A DNA stretch of 64,000 nucleotides from Vibrio ezurae NBRC 102218 (GCF_000467185.1 NZ_BATM01000033.1:1-64000); one strand, 5' to 3'. Positions 47,572-57,551 are shown, counted from the stretch's first letter. Translations and numbers: made by a program. The notes: a model not told the origin generated them from the letters alone.

Positions 47572-47896
47572 GTTTGTTTCCTGTATTTCATCTGATTTTT
47601 CAGAAAGAATGAATTTAGTCATTATGAGTAGTCACATATTCGATGTAGGATGCTACTCAGTATCAATTGCAACAATATTCCCTTTGTTGACCGTATACCT
47701 GTTTGGTTACGTTTCAATCCTTGCTAACGGGCCTCTCTGTCGCCTAATATGTAGTTAAGGACGAAGCTTTAGATGAGACGCTGACAAGGATAGCGATAAT
47801 AGGCAAATATAACAAAAAAAATTGAAATTACTTTATCATTTATCAATTTTTTATGTTTATTTTTTAATTTTTAAAATAATTTTTAGCGATTTAGTC
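47572..47896. other. divergent promoter region of ackA and yfbV
   Basis: 325 bp, very AT-rich near yfbV. A GAGTAG / CTACTC repeat at about 47626-47655 may be regulatory. No FNR or CRP site was recognised. Confidence 0.35.
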
Positions 47897-48349
47897 ATGA
47901 TTGGAAAAGTTGGAATGTTTCACAGACTGAGGGACGGGCAGGTGTACATGAACCTCTGGCCAATGAGAAAAGAACTCTCACCTATGTTCCCTGAACATCG
48001 TGTTATTACGGCGACTCGATTTGGCGTTCGCGTCATGCCTGCGGTGGCAGCAATCAGCGTATTAACTCAATTTACTTTTCATAATGGTGCTGGCTTACCT
48101 CAAGCCATCGTGGTCGCATTGTTTGCGATTAGTTTGCCTATTCAAGGTTTTTGGTGGTTAGGTACGCGCTCGAATACACTATTACCTCCTGCACTCGCCA
48201 CCTGGTATCGTGAAATCCATCAAAAAATTCTAGACTCTGGGGTTCTACTAGAACCGGCTAAAGCGAAACCTCGTTATAAAGAGTTAGCGCAACTGCTCAA
48301 TCGAGCGTTTCGACAGCTTGATAAAACCGTACTAGAACGCTGGTTCTAA
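47897..48349 (+). CDS. yfbV: UPF0208 membrane protein YfbV
   Basis: 150 aa with two central membrane segments ([18 protein letters not shown] and [20 protein letters not shown]). E. coli YfbV constrains the Ter macrodomain/chromosome behaviour in one report; otherwise function is open. Start aligned to relatives ([15 protein letters not shown]); an in-frame ORF runs upstream to 47822. Divergent from ackA, as in E. coli. Confidence 0.88.
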   Translation: MIGKVGMFHRLRDGQVYMNLWPMRKELSPMFPEHRVITATRFGVRVMPAVAAISVLTQFTFHNGAGLPQAIVVALFAISLPIQGFWWLGTRSNTLLPPALATWYREIHQKILDSGVLLEPAKAKPRYKELAQLLNRAFRQLDKTVLERWF

Positions 48350-48655
48350 TCTTTCCTATTTTTCTCATCAGGAACGTAATAACGCGATATTGCGTTCCTG
48401 AAGCTCTTCATCTCATTTCTTTATTTGGTTCGCATTCTTTTTTGTGACATTTTCTTAACATCTCTGCAAATGCGAGAGATAAATCACATACCGCGCTTTT
48501 ATTTTGCATCTCATACTGGTAATAATGGAACTCTAGAGTTTTAAGTGAAACTGATTTCATTTAAATGCGGGTCGTGGATGGACAACGATAAGCTTTGCTC
48601 ATGTTTTAAAAATGGATACCCAATACAGCTTTGTTTGCTGAATCAAGGAGTGAAT

Positions 48656-49621
48656 ATGAAAACAAATAAGATGATTGCGACTGCCTGCCTAGTCGGTGCA
48701 GCGCTACTGTCAAGCACCAGTGTCATGGCGAAAACAGCCAAAGTGGCCGTTTCTCAAATCGTCGAACATCCCGCTTTGGACGCGACACGCCAAGGTTTAC
48801 TTGATGGTCTAAAAGCGAAAGGTTATGAAGAAGGAAAAAACCTAGAGTTTGATTACAAAACCGCGCAAGGTAACCCTGCAATCGCAGTACAAATCGCCCG
48901 TCAATTCGTGGGTGAAAGACCGGATGTATTAGTCGGCATTGCTACTCCAACAGCGCAAGCCCTAGTCTCTGCCACACGCGATATCCCTGTCGTCTTTACT
49001 GCTGTTACCGATCCTGTAGGGGCAAAGCTAGTCTCTCAATTGGAGCAGCCAGGTAAAAACGTCACTGGTTTATCCGATTTATCACCGGTTGCTCAGCACG
49101 TAGATCTGATTAAAGAAATCCTACCAAACGCAAAAACCATTGGCGTGGTGTACAACCCCGGTGAAGCGAATGCCGTAAGTCTTGTTGAATTATTAAAAGT
49201 GGCAGCGAAAGAAAAAGGGTTAACGGTCATCGAATCTACCGCGTTAAAAAGTGCAGATGTTCTTTCAGCCACTCAAGCTATCGTTGCTAAAGCTGATGTG
49301 ATTTACGCACCGACAGACAATACGGTCGCCAGTGCGATCGAAGGTATGATTGTGGCAGCAAACCAAGCGAAGAAACCTGTATTTGGCGGTGCGACCTCCT
49401 ACGTTAAAAAAGGCGCTATCGCCAGTCTAGGATTTGACTACTATCAAGTGGGCGTGCAAACAGCGGAGTATGTTGCTGCAATTTTAGATGGCAAGCAACC
49501 AGGGACACTGGACGTGAAAATCGCACAAGGCTCTGATATCGCGATTAGTGAAACTGCGGCGAAAAAGCTTGGCATTACCATTCCTCAATCAGTCGTCACG
49601 CGAGCGACTGAAGTTAACTAA
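48656..49621 (+). CDS. ABC transporter substrate-binding protein (PF04392 type)
   Basis: 321 aa. Signal peptide (MKTNKMIATACLVGAALLSS, cleavage near VMA). Two-lobe periplasmic-binding fold of the ABC_sub_bind family (TPTAQALVSATRDIPVVFTA, VYNPGEANAVSL, GGATSYVKKGAIASLGFDYY). Family relatives bind aromatic amino acids (TrpX-like) or other small molecules; ligand not decided here. AAGGAG ribosome binding site at ATG 48656. First gene of a three-gene importer. Confidence 0.88.
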   Translation: MKTNKMIATACLVGAALLSSTSVMAKTAKVAVSQIVEHPALDATRQGLLDGLKAKGYEEGKNLEFDYKTAQGNPAIAVQIARQFVGERPDVLVGIATPTAQALVSATRDIPVVFTAVTDPVGAKLVSQLEQPGKNVTGLSDLSPVAQHVDLIKEILPNAKTIGVVYNPGEANAVSLVELLKVAAKEKGLTVIESTALKSADVLSATQAIVAKADVIYAPTDNTVASAIEGMIVAANQAKKPVFGGATSYVKKGAIASLGFDYYQVGVQTAEYVAAILDGKQPGTLDVKIAQGSDIAISETAAKKLGITIPQSVVTRATEVN

Positions 49622-49701
49622 ATCAATGAGCCAGTCTGTTTAGGCTGGCTTGTCGTTCTGCAAAGTCGATTTGTGGAACTTTGATTAGCAGAGGAGTATG
49701 T

Positions 49702-50619
49702 ATGTCTGCTTTTGCATTTTTTGGGGCGCTAGAATTAGGCTTGGTGTATGGCCTTGTCGCATTGGGCGTTTACCTGACTTTTCGAGTGTTGGATTTTCCT
49801 GATCTGAGTGTTGATGGCTCCTTCCCTATGGGGGCCGCTGTTGCCGCTACGGCGATTGTTGCTGGGATTAATCCTTGGCTTGCTACGGGCATGGCCATTA
49901 TTGCTGGCGGTGTTACTGGCTGGGTGACGGCTTTTCTTGCGGTGCGTTGTGGCATTTTACATTTACTGGCGTCTATCTTAACCATGATCGCCGCGTTCTC
50001 TATCAACATCCGCATCATGGGTAGACCCAATATCGCGTTGTTGGGAGAAGATACCATATTGACGCCATTTGAAAGCCTTGGCGATCCTATGCTTGTTCGT
50101 CCTGTCGTGGTGGGGATCTTAGTATTGCTGGCGGCATTTTTTATTGTTCGCCTACTTAATAGTGATTTTGGACTGGGACTAAGAGCGACGGGCGTAAATG
50201 CGCGTATGGTTCGAGCGCAAGGTGGCAGCACGTCATTTTACACCTACTTTGGTCTTGCACTATCTAATGGTTTAGTTGGTTTTGCGGGTGCGTTATTTGC
50301 TCAAACCAACAGCTTTGCCGATGTTACGTCCGGCGTGGGTACCATTGTGGTGGGTTTAGCTGCGGTTATTCTAGGACAAACTCTCATTCCGGGCCGTAAG
50401 ATTTGGGTGGCTGTCGCGGCTGTTATTATTGGTTCGGTGTTGTATCGATTGGCCGTTGCTTTTGCTCTTAGCTCTGGAATGTTTGGCTTACAAGCGTCCG
50501 ATCTTAACTTGGTGACCGCAATTCTAGTCGCTGTGGCATTGATTGCGCCTAAGATGAAAGCGAAATACAAGGCCAAACAACAGTTTCAACAAGCGCGTAA
50601 TGATAAGGAAGGGGCATGA
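49702..50619 (+). CDS. ABC transporter permease
   Basis: 305 aa, about eight to nine membrane helices, of the branched-chain-type/TrpY-like permease family (LGVYLTFRVLDFPDLSVDGS, GLRATGVNARMVRAQG). ATG 49702 has GAGGAG upstream. Overlaps the ATPase gene by 4 bp. Confidence 0.88.
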   Translation: MSAFAFFGALELGLVYGLVALGVYLTFRVLDFPDLSVDGSFPMGAAVAATAIVAGINPWLATGMAIIAGGVTGWVTAFLAVRCGILHLLASILTMIAAFSINIRIMGRPNIALLGEDTILTPFESLGDPMLVRPVVVGILVLLAAFFIVRLLNSDFGLGLRATGVNARMVRAQGGSTSFYTYFGLALSNGLVGFAGALFAQTNSFADVTSGVGTIVVGLAAVILGQTLIPGRKIWVAVAAVIIGSVLYRLAVAFALSSGMFGLQASDLNLVTAILVAVALIAPKMKAKYKAKQQFQQARNDKEGA

Positions 50620-51413
50620 TTGAACTAAAAGATATTCAGGTCACGTTCAATCCGGGCACTATTTTAGAAAATAGAGCATTGCGCGGCGTGGATCTGGTGG
50701 TTCCTGAGCATGAGTTCTTAACCGTGATTGGCTCCAATGGTGCAGGGAAGTCGACCTTATTAGGTGCGGTTACGGGTGAAACCCCTATGGTAGGGGGCAA
50801 TGTGATTATCGATAATATTGATGTTACACGTCGCAGCGTTGATCAAAGAGCAAGTCTCTGTGCTCGCGTTTTTCAAGATCCGCTCGCGGGCACGTGTGGC
50901 GATTTGACCATCGAGGAAAATATGGCGCTTGCGTATCGTCGAGGTCATCGCAGAGGTTGGAATTTAGCATTGTCGAGTAAACGCCGAAAGCTTTTTCAAG
51001 ACCGTATCGCCATTTTAGGCTTAGGGTTAGAAGATAGACTTGGAGACAGCATTGGGTTGTTGTCGGGCGGGCAAAGACAAGCCGTCAGCTTGGTTATGGC
51101 GACCTTGTCTGACAGTAAACTATTGCTTCTTGATGAACACACCGCCGCGCTTGATCCTCGAATGGCAGCCTTTGTTATCGATCTTACCAAGACCGTCATA
51201 AAAGAGTTTAACCTCACCGCAATGATGGTGACGCACTCGATGAAAGACGCATTAGCCTGTGGAGATCGAACCGTGATGTTGCATCAAGGGGAAATCGTAT
51301 TGGATGTTGCAGGTGAACAGCGTGCACATATGGGAGTGCCAGATCTGTTGGAAATGTTCAGCAAAGTTCGCGGTGAAGAGCTGAGTGATGATGGGTTGTT
51401 ATTAAGCTCGTAA
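50616..51413 (+). CDS. ABC transporter ATP-binding protein
   Basis: 265 aa. Walker A GSNGAGKST (about residues 39-47), signature LSGGQ, Walker B LLLLDEHTAALDP, His switch in MVTHSMKDA. Energises the importer encoded with the two preceding genes. Confidence 0.94.
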   Translation: MIELKDIQVTFNPGTILENRALRGVDLVVPEHEFLTVIGSNGAGKSTLLGAVTGETPMVGGNVIIDNIDVTRRSVDQRASLCARVFQDPLAGTCGDLTIEENMALAYRRGHRRGWNLALSSKRRKLFQDRIAILGLGLEDRLGDSIGLLSGGQRQAVSLVMATLSDSKLLLLDEHTAALDPRMAAFVIDLTKTVIKEFNLTAMMVTHSMKDALACGDRTVMLHQGEIVLDVAGEQRAHMGVPDLLEMFSKVRGEELSDDGLLLSS

Positions 51414-51449
51414 GTGTTCACATTCAATGAATGTGCTCATCAGTAGATA

Positions 51450-51490
51450 AAGCGCGCTGTGTTTTCATCGAGGAAGCACAGCGCTTTTTA
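51450..51490. terminator. intrinsic terminator after the ABC operon
   Basis: AAGCGCGCTGTG / CACAGCGCTT (one bulge) with a 14-nt loop followed by TTTTT, between the converging ABC operon and dusC. Confidence 0.75.
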
Positions 51491-51545
51491 GTCAAATACG
51501 TTCAGGCAAATGCGTTTGCAGTCATGAGCGCGTTTATCTAGCGTG

Positions 51546-52499
51546 TTAAATAGATAGCAACTGTTGTTGATAGCGCTGGATATATTCCACGATAGGTTCG
51601 GCAGTATTGTAGGTACGAATGTGGTGGAACAGTTCTTTCGCTTCTGGATATTGCTGACGTAGATAAGAGAACCACTGTTTAACGCGATTTGGGTAATAAA
51701 GTCCTTTATCTCCCTTCATTTCATACTCTGAATATCGAAGTAATAGCGCGACAACTTCAATCCACGGCATGACCGCATGGTTGTGTTTGACGACATTACC
51801 TAGATTTGGCACGTTAAATGAGCCTCGACAAACCATTAAGGAATCAATTCCGGTTTCTTCTTGGCAGCGTTGACCATCGGCATAGTTCCAAATCTCACCA
51901 TTGGCGATAAGAGGCATCTGGGTATGCTGACGAATCTTCTGCAAGTAGTCCCAACGGATCTGATCGGCTTTATAGCCACCGACTTTAGTTCGAGCATGAA
52001 TCGTTAATTCACTGGCACCTGCGCTTTCTACCGCATCGACAATCTCAAAGCAGTCATCTGGGTTTTCCCAGCCAAGGCGAATTTTGGCAGTAACGGGGAT
52101 CTCGCTTGGCACAGCCGCTCGACAGGCGTTGATGATTTGATACATCAACTCCGGCTCTTTTAATAATACCGCGCCGCCTTTGCTTTTATTCACCAGACGA
52201 GCAGGGCAACCAAAATTTAGGTCAATCCCTGCCGCGCCGAGGTTGTAGGCTTTAAAGGCATTCTCAGCCATCCATTGTGGGTGTTGACCTAGAAGCTGCA
52301 AGTGTACCGGTGTGCCTGCTTTCGTTTTTGAACCTTGCAATAGTTCAGGACAAAGCTTGTAGAAGGAGCGATCGGGTAATACTTGGTCGCTGACACGAAC
52401 GAATTCGGTGACACATAAGTCAAAGTCGTTGATATCAGTAAGGATTTCTCGCATTAGATGATCGAGAACACCCTCCATAGGGCCAAGTACAAGACGCAT
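51546..52499 (-). CDS. dusC: tRNA-dihydrouridine(16) synthase DusC
   Basis: 317 aa FMN enzyme reducing U16 in tRNA. Catalytic Cys in DLNFGCPARLVNKS; start motif MRLVLGPMEGVLDHLMRE is DusC-specific wording; C-terminal helical tRNA-binding domain. Single gene. Confidence 0.95.
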   Translation of the reverse strand: MRLVLGPMEGVLDHLMREILTDINDFDLCVTEFVRVSDQVLPDRSFYKLCPELLQGSKTKAGTPVHLQLLGQHPQWMAENAFKAYNLGAAGIDLNFGCPARLVNKSKGGAVLLKEPELMYQIINACRAAVPSEIPVTAKIRLGWENPDDCFEIVDAVESAGASELTIHARTKVGGYKADQIRWDYLQKIRQHTQMPLIANGEIWNYADGQRCQEETGIDSLMVCRGSFNVPNLGNVVKHNHAVMPWIEVVALLLRYSEYEMKGDKGLYYPNRVKQWFSYLRQQYPEAKELFHHIRTYNTAEPIVEYIQRYQQQLLSI

Positions 52500-52643
52500 T
52501 ATTCATTCTACCTTTGTGTGCAGGAGGGCGGATTTTAGAGGGTTTTGAGTAAAATGTCACCGACAAATATAACTCGCAGCACGTAGTGTAGAAGCGTAAG
52601 CCATTTTCACTCATACTAGAGAAAAATTAGCAGAGTGCATTTT

Positions 52644-53246
52644 ATGAGTGATTTAATTAACCTCCCACCACAGATACAAGAAAGTCGCTATTTTTGGGAA
52701 GGGGCAATACTTGCCGCAAACCTAACAGTGAAACCTTTAGAACCTGAAGCATGGGCACAACCTTTGTGCGGTGAAGGCTTTATAGAGGTAAGACCTTTGA
52801 TTGTTGAACATATTAACGCTCAGTATGCTCGCCTAAAAGCCAATCAATATTCGGCACTTGAGTTGACACAAGATAATGCAGAACATTTAGCGGATTTGGC
52901 CGAGGGATTTCTTAGTGTTTGGCCAATTGTCGAGCAAGAGTGGCAATCTCAGGAACTCACTGATGGCACAGCAAGAATGCTCTCCGCATTATTAACCACA
53001 TTGTCATTGCTGGTGGACGAAGAGCAAACGCATGCTCAGATGAAACAAGCGGGTTATGAAGATCTTCCACAACGAGCCGATTTACAACCGCAACTGGATT
53101 TAATGATTAACGAGGTTGCACAAGCGGCTGATGAGTTAATGGTGGGTAACAAAAGCCAAACTTTAAATCCTTACAAAGGTGTTGGACGGAATGATATTTG
53201 TCCTTGTGGAAGCGGTAAGAAGTTTAAAAAGTGTTGCGGTGCATAG
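52644..53246 (+). CDS. UPF0149/YecA-like protein with SEC-C zinc motif
   Basis: 200 aa from ATG 52644 (GTG 52635 is possible). Helical UPF0149 domain (about 10-150) and a C-terminal SEC-C zinc motif, [18 protein letters not shown] tails bind zinc and often contact SecB or ribosomes (as in YecA). Function not established. Confidence 0.85.
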   Translation: MSDLINLPPQIQESRYFWEGAILAANLTVKPLEPEAWAQPLCGEGFIEVRPLIVEHINAQYARLKANQYSALELTQDNAEHLADLAEGFLSVWPIVEQEWQSQELTDGTARMLSALLTTLSLLVDEEQTHAQMKQAGYEDLPQRADLQPQLDLMINEVAQAADELMVGNKSQTLNPYKGVGRNDICPCGSGKKFKKCCGA

Positions 53247-53495
53247 CCTTCGCGTTTGTTACATGACTCTTATATCGCTTAGAAATAGCACTGAAAAGTG
53301 CTATTTCTAGTTTATGGACTCATTCTATTTCTTTGATTATGTAACCTTACTCCTTCCTTCTATAGGGTTACATCACCAATCTGAATACGCATTCCTTTTA
53401 TTTTTCATGGATATTTATCCTTATATATCAATTGGTTGAATACCATCTGTGTTAGGCGATCGGCGGTATCCCTGTCTATTATTTTACGATGCATA

Positions 53496-53511
53496 TTGTT
53501 ACCCGTATCAT
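53496..53511. promoter_or_regulatory. GntR-type operator, copy 1
   Basis: TTGTTACCCGTATCAT, 13 of 16 positions of ATGTTACCGGTAACAT. Confidence 0.45.
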
Positions 53512-53603
53512 CGCATGGCATCAAAAGTAACAAATAACTTTCCAAATATGAGGTCTGTAACCCCTTAAATTTGGTAATAGTTAAATTTAGTTACAATTTA
53601 AAC

Positions 53604-53619
53604 TGTGATCATACTCACT
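53604..53619. promoter_or_regulatory. putative CRP site
   Basis: TGTGA-TCATAC-TCACT, nine of ten core positions; between two GntR-type operators, about 190 bp before the dehydratase start. Confidence 0.55.
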
Positions 53620-53714
53620 ATATTTCATTGAATTGAGCCTGTTTTTAGCGATCTAAGTCCCGTTTCTAATTTACCGCATAAGATGGAGCTCACATTTTAC
53701 ACTTACTACACTGA

Positions 53715-53730
53715 ATGTTACCCGTAATAT
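53715..53730. promoter_or_regulatory. GntR-type operator, copy 2
   Basis: ATGTTACCCGTAATAT, 14 of 16 positions; 80 bp upstream of the dehydratase ATG. Confidence 0.6.
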
Positions 53731-53810
53731 CTGTATTGTAATATCTAGAAACAGTTACTAATGAATAGAAATAATTAGTAGTGGATAGCAATGGCATCAA
53801 GAGGCTAATA

Positions 53811-55028
53811 ATGAAAATTTCAGATATATCCGTTTATGTTTGCTGCCCAGATAGAAACTTTGTCACGGTAAAAATTACCACTGATGAAGGTCTATATGGT
53901 CTAGGTGACGGGACACTGAATGGGCGAGAGCTAGCGGTCGCATCATACCTTGAGAATCACGTTGCACCTTGCCTGATTGGTAAAGATGCGCGAAATATTG
54001 AGGATATCTGGCAATACCTTTACAAGGGTGCTTACTGGAGAAAAGGTCCAGTAACCATGACGGCCATTGGCGCAATTGATATGGCGCTTTGGGATTTGTT
54101 TGGTAAATACACAGGGCAACCTGTTTATCAGTTACTGGGCGGTAAGAGCCGAAAAGGCGTCAAAGTTTACGCTCATGCAAATGGTGCTTCTATTGATGAA
54201 GTGATTGAGCAAGCGGCTGGTTTTATTAAAGAGGGTTATAAAGCGGTTCGTTTGCAATGTTCTATCCCTGAAATGGATGGCACTTACGGCATTCTTGGTG
54301 ACAAAAAAGATTACTACAAAATGCAAGGTGACCGACACTTGCCACCAGAGCAACCTTGGTCAACTAGAAAATATTTAAACTTTATCCCAAGCTTATTCAA
54401 AAAAGCTCGTGAAGTTCTTGGTTGGGATGTTGAGCTTGTACATGACGTACATAGCCGATTAACACCAATTGAAGCGGCTAAATTATGTAAAGCGCTAGAA
54501 CCTTATGACCTTTTGTTCCTAGAAGATGTTATGCCTTCTGAAAACCAAGCTGAATTTGCAGGACTGCGTCCGCATTCAACAACTCCGCTTGCAATCGGCG
54601 AAACGTATAATTCTATTTGGGATGCAAAAACACTGATTGAAACGAACAGTATTGATTATATCCGTTGTGCAGTCTCTCACTTTGGGGGTATTACACCGCT
54701 AAGACGTCTCGCTGATTTCGCTTCTCTATATCACGTTAAGACATCACCTCACGGTGCTCCAGATCTATCACCAATAGCATTAATGGCGCATTTGCACTTT
54801 AACTATTGGGTTCCAAATTTTGGAATACAAGAATTTGTGGGCTTCGGTACCGATAAATTAAACAGTGTGTTTGATTATGACATCTACGTTGAAGATGGAT
54901 TAATGAAAACAAGTGATAAACCTGGTCTTGGTGTTGATTTCGATTTTAGTTCTGTTGAGCAATATCCATATAAACGCTCTTACCTACCGGTAAGCAGACT
55001 TGAAGACGGAACGCTATCTGATTGGTGA
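53811..55028 (+). CDS. manD: D-mannonate dehydratase, ManD/RspA type (enolase superfamily)
   Basis: 405 aa, full length for the family (about 400). Expected to dehydrate D-mannonate to 2-keto-3-deoxygluconate; some members act on D-gluconate. MR_MLE fold: N-terminal capping domain with TAIGAIDMALWDLFGKYTGQ, metal ligands in LVHDVHSRL, FLEDVMP and AIGETYN, catalytic His/Asp region TSPHGAPDLSP, and the family insert GDRHLPPEQPW. ATG 53811 chosen (AGAGG upstream, family-like MKISDISVYV). Followed after 33 bp by the symporter gene. Proteins annotated RspA are very similar, so activity level is uncertain. Confidence 0.82.
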   Translation: MKISDISVYVCCPDRNFVTVKITTDEGLYGLGDGTLNGRELAVASYLENHVAPCLIGKDARNIEDIWQYLYKGAYWRKGPVTMTAIGAIDMALWDLFGKYTGQPVYQLLGGKSRKGVKVYAHANGASIDEVIEQAAGFIKEGYKAVRLQCSIPEMDGTYGILGDKKDYYKMQGDRHLPPEQPWSTRKYLNFIPSLFKKAREVLGWDVELVHDVHSRLTPIEAAKLCKALEPYDLLFLEDVMPSENQAEFAGLRPHSTTPLAIGETYNSIWDAKTLIETNSIDYIRCAVSHFGGITPLRRLADFASLYHVKTSPHGAPDLSPIALMAHLHFNYWVPNFGIQEFVGFGTDKLNSVFDYDIYVEDGLMKTSDKPGLGVDFDFSSVEQYPYKRSYLPVSRLEDGTLSDW

Positions 55029-55061
55029 TAGGCGTTAAACGGTAAATAACGGAGCGACAAA

Positions 55062-56843
55062 ATGAACGTTGATTTAGTCATTATCTTAATATATTTCGTA
55101 TTTTTAACTGCAATAGGATTTGCATTCCGCAGTGCTTCTACCTCAACAAGTGATTACTTTAAGGGTGGCGGTAAAATGCAATGGTGGATGGTAGGTGCAA
55201 CTGCATTTATGATGCAGATCAGTGCAATGTCATTCACAGGTCTAATGGGTAAAGCCCTTACCGGTGGTGTAGCGGTTGCAGTGGTATTTTTTGCCAACGC
55301 AATGGGTTACTTTGCTAACTACTTGTTCTTTGCAGCTAAAGCACGTCAAATGCGCGTAGTGAGCCCAATTCAAGGTATTAGACTGAGATTTGGTCGTGTG
55401 AATGAGCAGGTATTTACTTGGGGTATCGTACCTGTAAACATCATTCAAGCGTCTATCTGGTTGAATGCACTTGCCGTATTCGTGAGTCCTGTACTTGGTG
55501 TAGATTTAAGCACAACCATTATTATCTCTGGTTCAGTGGTTGTATTTATGTCACTGGTCGGCGGTAGCTGGGCGGTAGTTGCATCAGATTTTCTACAAAT
55601 GGTGCTATTAACTGTAATGACTTTCTTTGCAGCTGTAGTTGCAATCTGGAAATCAGGTGGTGTGTCAGCAGTGTACGCGAACGGTCTTCCAACTCACGCT
55701 TTTGTGGGTGAAGGTTACAGTTCAATGAGCCTATTCATTGGTTGGTTTATCCTGATCTTCTTTAGACAGTTCTTCCAAACTAACAACATGATTGATTCTT
55801 ACCGTTATATTGCGGCTAAAAACACTAATCACGCACGAAAAGCAGCGATCCTTGCGGGTTCTCTTATCCTAATTGGTCCTTTCATTTGGTTTGTTCCAGC
55901 ACTGTTTGTTGCGGGTCACTACCCAGATGCAACGACTTGGGGTATTGATGTTCTAGGTAACAAACTAACCGATGCAACGTACTATATCTTTGTTAAACGT
56001 GAAATGCCTCTAGGTATGATTGGTCTGCTTGTCGCGGCAATGTTTGCAGCAACAATGTCTTCAATGGACTCAGCACTTAACCGTAACTCTGGTATTTTTG
56101 TTAAGAACGTTTACGAACCTTACTTCGGTAAAGGTAAAGATGAGAAACACCTAATGCTTGTGAGTAAATTATTCACAGCAGGTCTGGGCTTCTTAATCAT
56201 CGTGGCAGGTCTGTACATGACTGCATTGAAAAACTACGGTCTGTTTGATGCAATGATGTTGGTTGGTTCGTTGATTACGTTCCCAATCTTAATTCCTTCA
56301 ATCTTATGTTTCTTTGTTAAGAAAACACCTGATTGGGCTGGCTGGGGTACAATTGTTGTAGGTCTATGCGTATCAAGTATCATCGCATTTGGCATTACAC
56401 CTGAGTTTGTTCAGCATATGATGGGCATGGATCACCTACCAACTCCACGTGAGTTTGCAGAATTCAAGTCTGTAACAGCAGGTACTATGGGTCACATGTG
56501 TATTACACTGCCGTTCTTCTTCCTAACTCGTTTGTTCTACAAAGAACCAACACCAGAGCGTGCGAAGGAAATCAACCAGTTCTTTAGCAACGTTGAAACA
56601 CCAGTAGTGACTGATGACGAAGATGAAATTACAGAAATTGATGATCTTCAATACCGTGTACTAGGTAAAATGCTTCTAGCCGCTTCAGCTTGTATTGCAT
56701 TACTAGTCTTCGTGAACAACCCATTGTGGGGACGCTTCTTGTTCCTTCTAATGTCAGGCATGGTTGGTACGCTTGGTATGGTTCTTTACAGAAAACGACA
56801 CTCAAGCCAACAGCGCAAATTGTCTAAAGTGACATCCAGTTAA
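55062..56843 (+). CDS. SSS-family sodium:solute symporter, probably for uronates/aldonates
   Basis: 593 aa, about 14 membrane helices, SLC5/SSS family. Core helices include GATAFMMQISAMSFTGLMGK (Na+ site region), FFRQFFQTNNMIDSYRYIAA and AAMFAATMSSMDSALNRNSG. A soluble loop (about residues 500-530, acidic) precedes the last helices. Co-transcribed with the ManD-type dehydratase, so it likely imports a sugar acid or unsaturated oligo-uronide, as related SSS carriers do in alginate-using vibrios. Strong terminator follows. Confidence 0.85.
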   Translation: MNVDLVIILIYFVFLTAIGFAFRSASTSTSDYFKGGGKMQWWMVGATAFMMQISAMSFTGLMGKALTGGVAVAVVFFANAMGYFANYLFFAAKARQMRVVSPIQGIRLRFGRVNEQVFTWGIVPVNIIQASIWLNALAVFVSPVLGVDLSTTIIISGSVVVFMSLVGGSWAVVASDFLQMVLLTVMTFFAAVVAIWKSGGVSAVYANGLPTHAFVGEGYSSMSLFIGWFILIFFRQFFQTNNMIDSYRYIAAKNTNHARKAAILAGSLILIGPFIWFVPALFVAGHYPDATTWGIDVLGNKLTDATYYIFVKREMPLGMIGLLVAAMFAATMSSMDSALNRNSGIFVKNVYEPYFGKGKDEKHLMLVSKLFTAGLGFLIIVAGLYMTALKNYGLFDAMMLVGSLITFPILIPSILCFFVKKTPDWAGWGTIVVGLCVSSIIAFGITPEFVQHMMGMDHLPTPREFAEFKSVTAGTMGHMCITLPFFFLTRLFYKEPTPERAKEINQFFSNVETPVVTDDEDEITEIDDLQYRVLGKMLLAASACIALLVFVNNPLWGRFLFLLMSGMVGTLGMVLYRKRHSSQQRKLSKVTSS

Positions 56844-56868
56844 GACACTGAGTAAAGTGAATTAACCA

Positions 56869-56905
56869 AAACCTCTAACTGATATCTCAGTTAGAGGTTT
56901 TTTTT
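56869..56905 (+). terminator. intrinsic terminator of the dehydratase-symporter operon
   Basis: AAACCTCTAACTGA-TATC-TCAGTTAGAGGTTT followed by T5 or more; 14-bp perfect stem. Confidence 0.95.
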
Positions 56906-56973
56906 GTATTGAGTTTATACGTGGCAAAAGATGAGTTTTAGCAGGGGAAGACAAACCACGGTTATGTATTATT

Positions 56974-57013
56974 GGTTCTACGGTTCTACGGTTCTACGGT
57001 TCTACGGTTCTAC
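56974..57013 (+). repeat. tandem repeat, 5 x GGTTCTAC
   Basis: Five perfect 8-bp units in a row, followed by the partial GATTTATAGTTCTAG. A candidate variable-number locus. Confidence 0.93.
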
Positions 57014-57280
57014 GATTTATAGTTCTAGTCTTCCTAGCGTTTTAAGAGGGGGAGCAGGGCACACCGTCAGTCGATGTGTTAAAAGAATCGCACTGACTAA
57101 CCGCTGTAACAGAGGCATAGAATTTACCCTGTAATTGACCGCTCTAACCGTGCCAATGTTAGCGGTTGTTGCCTTTGATTGAGGCTGATGTTTATGGTTG
57201 CTGAGAGGGGGAGGTTTTGCCTAGCGTGGCCATGAGGTTGTGTTGTAAGAACGGTGACTCATCGTACTCAATGGTGGGTT

Positions 57281-57416
57281 ATTCTAGCTTGATAAAATAC
57301 TCGATAGCTGCGTTACAATTTTTGATTGTAGAATAATGACTTATCGAAAAATGCTGCTTTGTTCTGGAGCATTTTCCTGCACTATTTCTGAACGCTTACT
57401 TAGTGTGATTGGTATT
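57281..57416 (+). repeat. dispersed intergenic repeat, copy B (complete form)
   Basis: About 136 bp, uninterrupted. It shares ATTCTAGCTTGATAAAATAC, TTTTTGATTGTAGAATAATG, ACTTATCGAAAAATGC and TTTCTGAACGCTTACTTAGT with copy A and its two ends with copy C, all in the same orientation. Confidence 0.75.
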
Positions 57417-57500
57417 AGTCATTGATGTTAAACTGCTTGCTAAAGCTATCGCGTTTTCATGTTTGACAAGTGATGAATCTGAGCGAATGCGGGCTACGAA

Positions 57501-57529
57501 TAAAAAAAGGCTTCGTAAGAAGCCTTTTC
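57501..57529 (-). terminator. intrinsic terminator of the lyase operon
   Basis: AAAAGGCTTC-GTAA-GAAGCCTTTT; on the minus strand followed by TTTTTTTAT, 23 bp beyond the lyase stop. Confidence 0.92.
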
Positions 57530-57551
57530 TCTGTTTCAACGCTTGATGGAG

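Larger units (their letters stand above)
53247..53810. promoter_or_regulatory. regulatory region of the uronate island (manD side)
   Basis: 564 bp without a gene. It contains two GntR-type palindromes (53496-53511 and 53715-53730) and a CRP-like site (53604-53619) upstream of the dehydratase gene. AGAGG serves as ribosome binding site. Confidence 0.6.
56906..57551. other. intergenic region with tandem repeat and dispersed repeat
   Basis: 646 bp between converging operons. It contains an 8-bp tandem repeat (56974-57013), an imperfect inverted repeat near 57138-57165, copy B of the dispersed repeat (57281-57416) and the terminator of the lyase gene (57501-57529). The small plus-strand frame 56931-57134 is produced by the repeat and is not credible. 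Confidence 0.6.

Noticed and set aside
51531..51550. Possible fourth copy of the dispersed repeat (TCTAGCGTGTTAAAT) at the end of dusC
   Set aside because: Only about 14 bases match, and the rest of the repeat is absent; probably chance.
56931..57134. 67-aa plus-strand ORF with YGST repeats
   Set aside because: The protein repeat is created by the GGTTCTAC tandem DNA repeat; no ribosome binding site.
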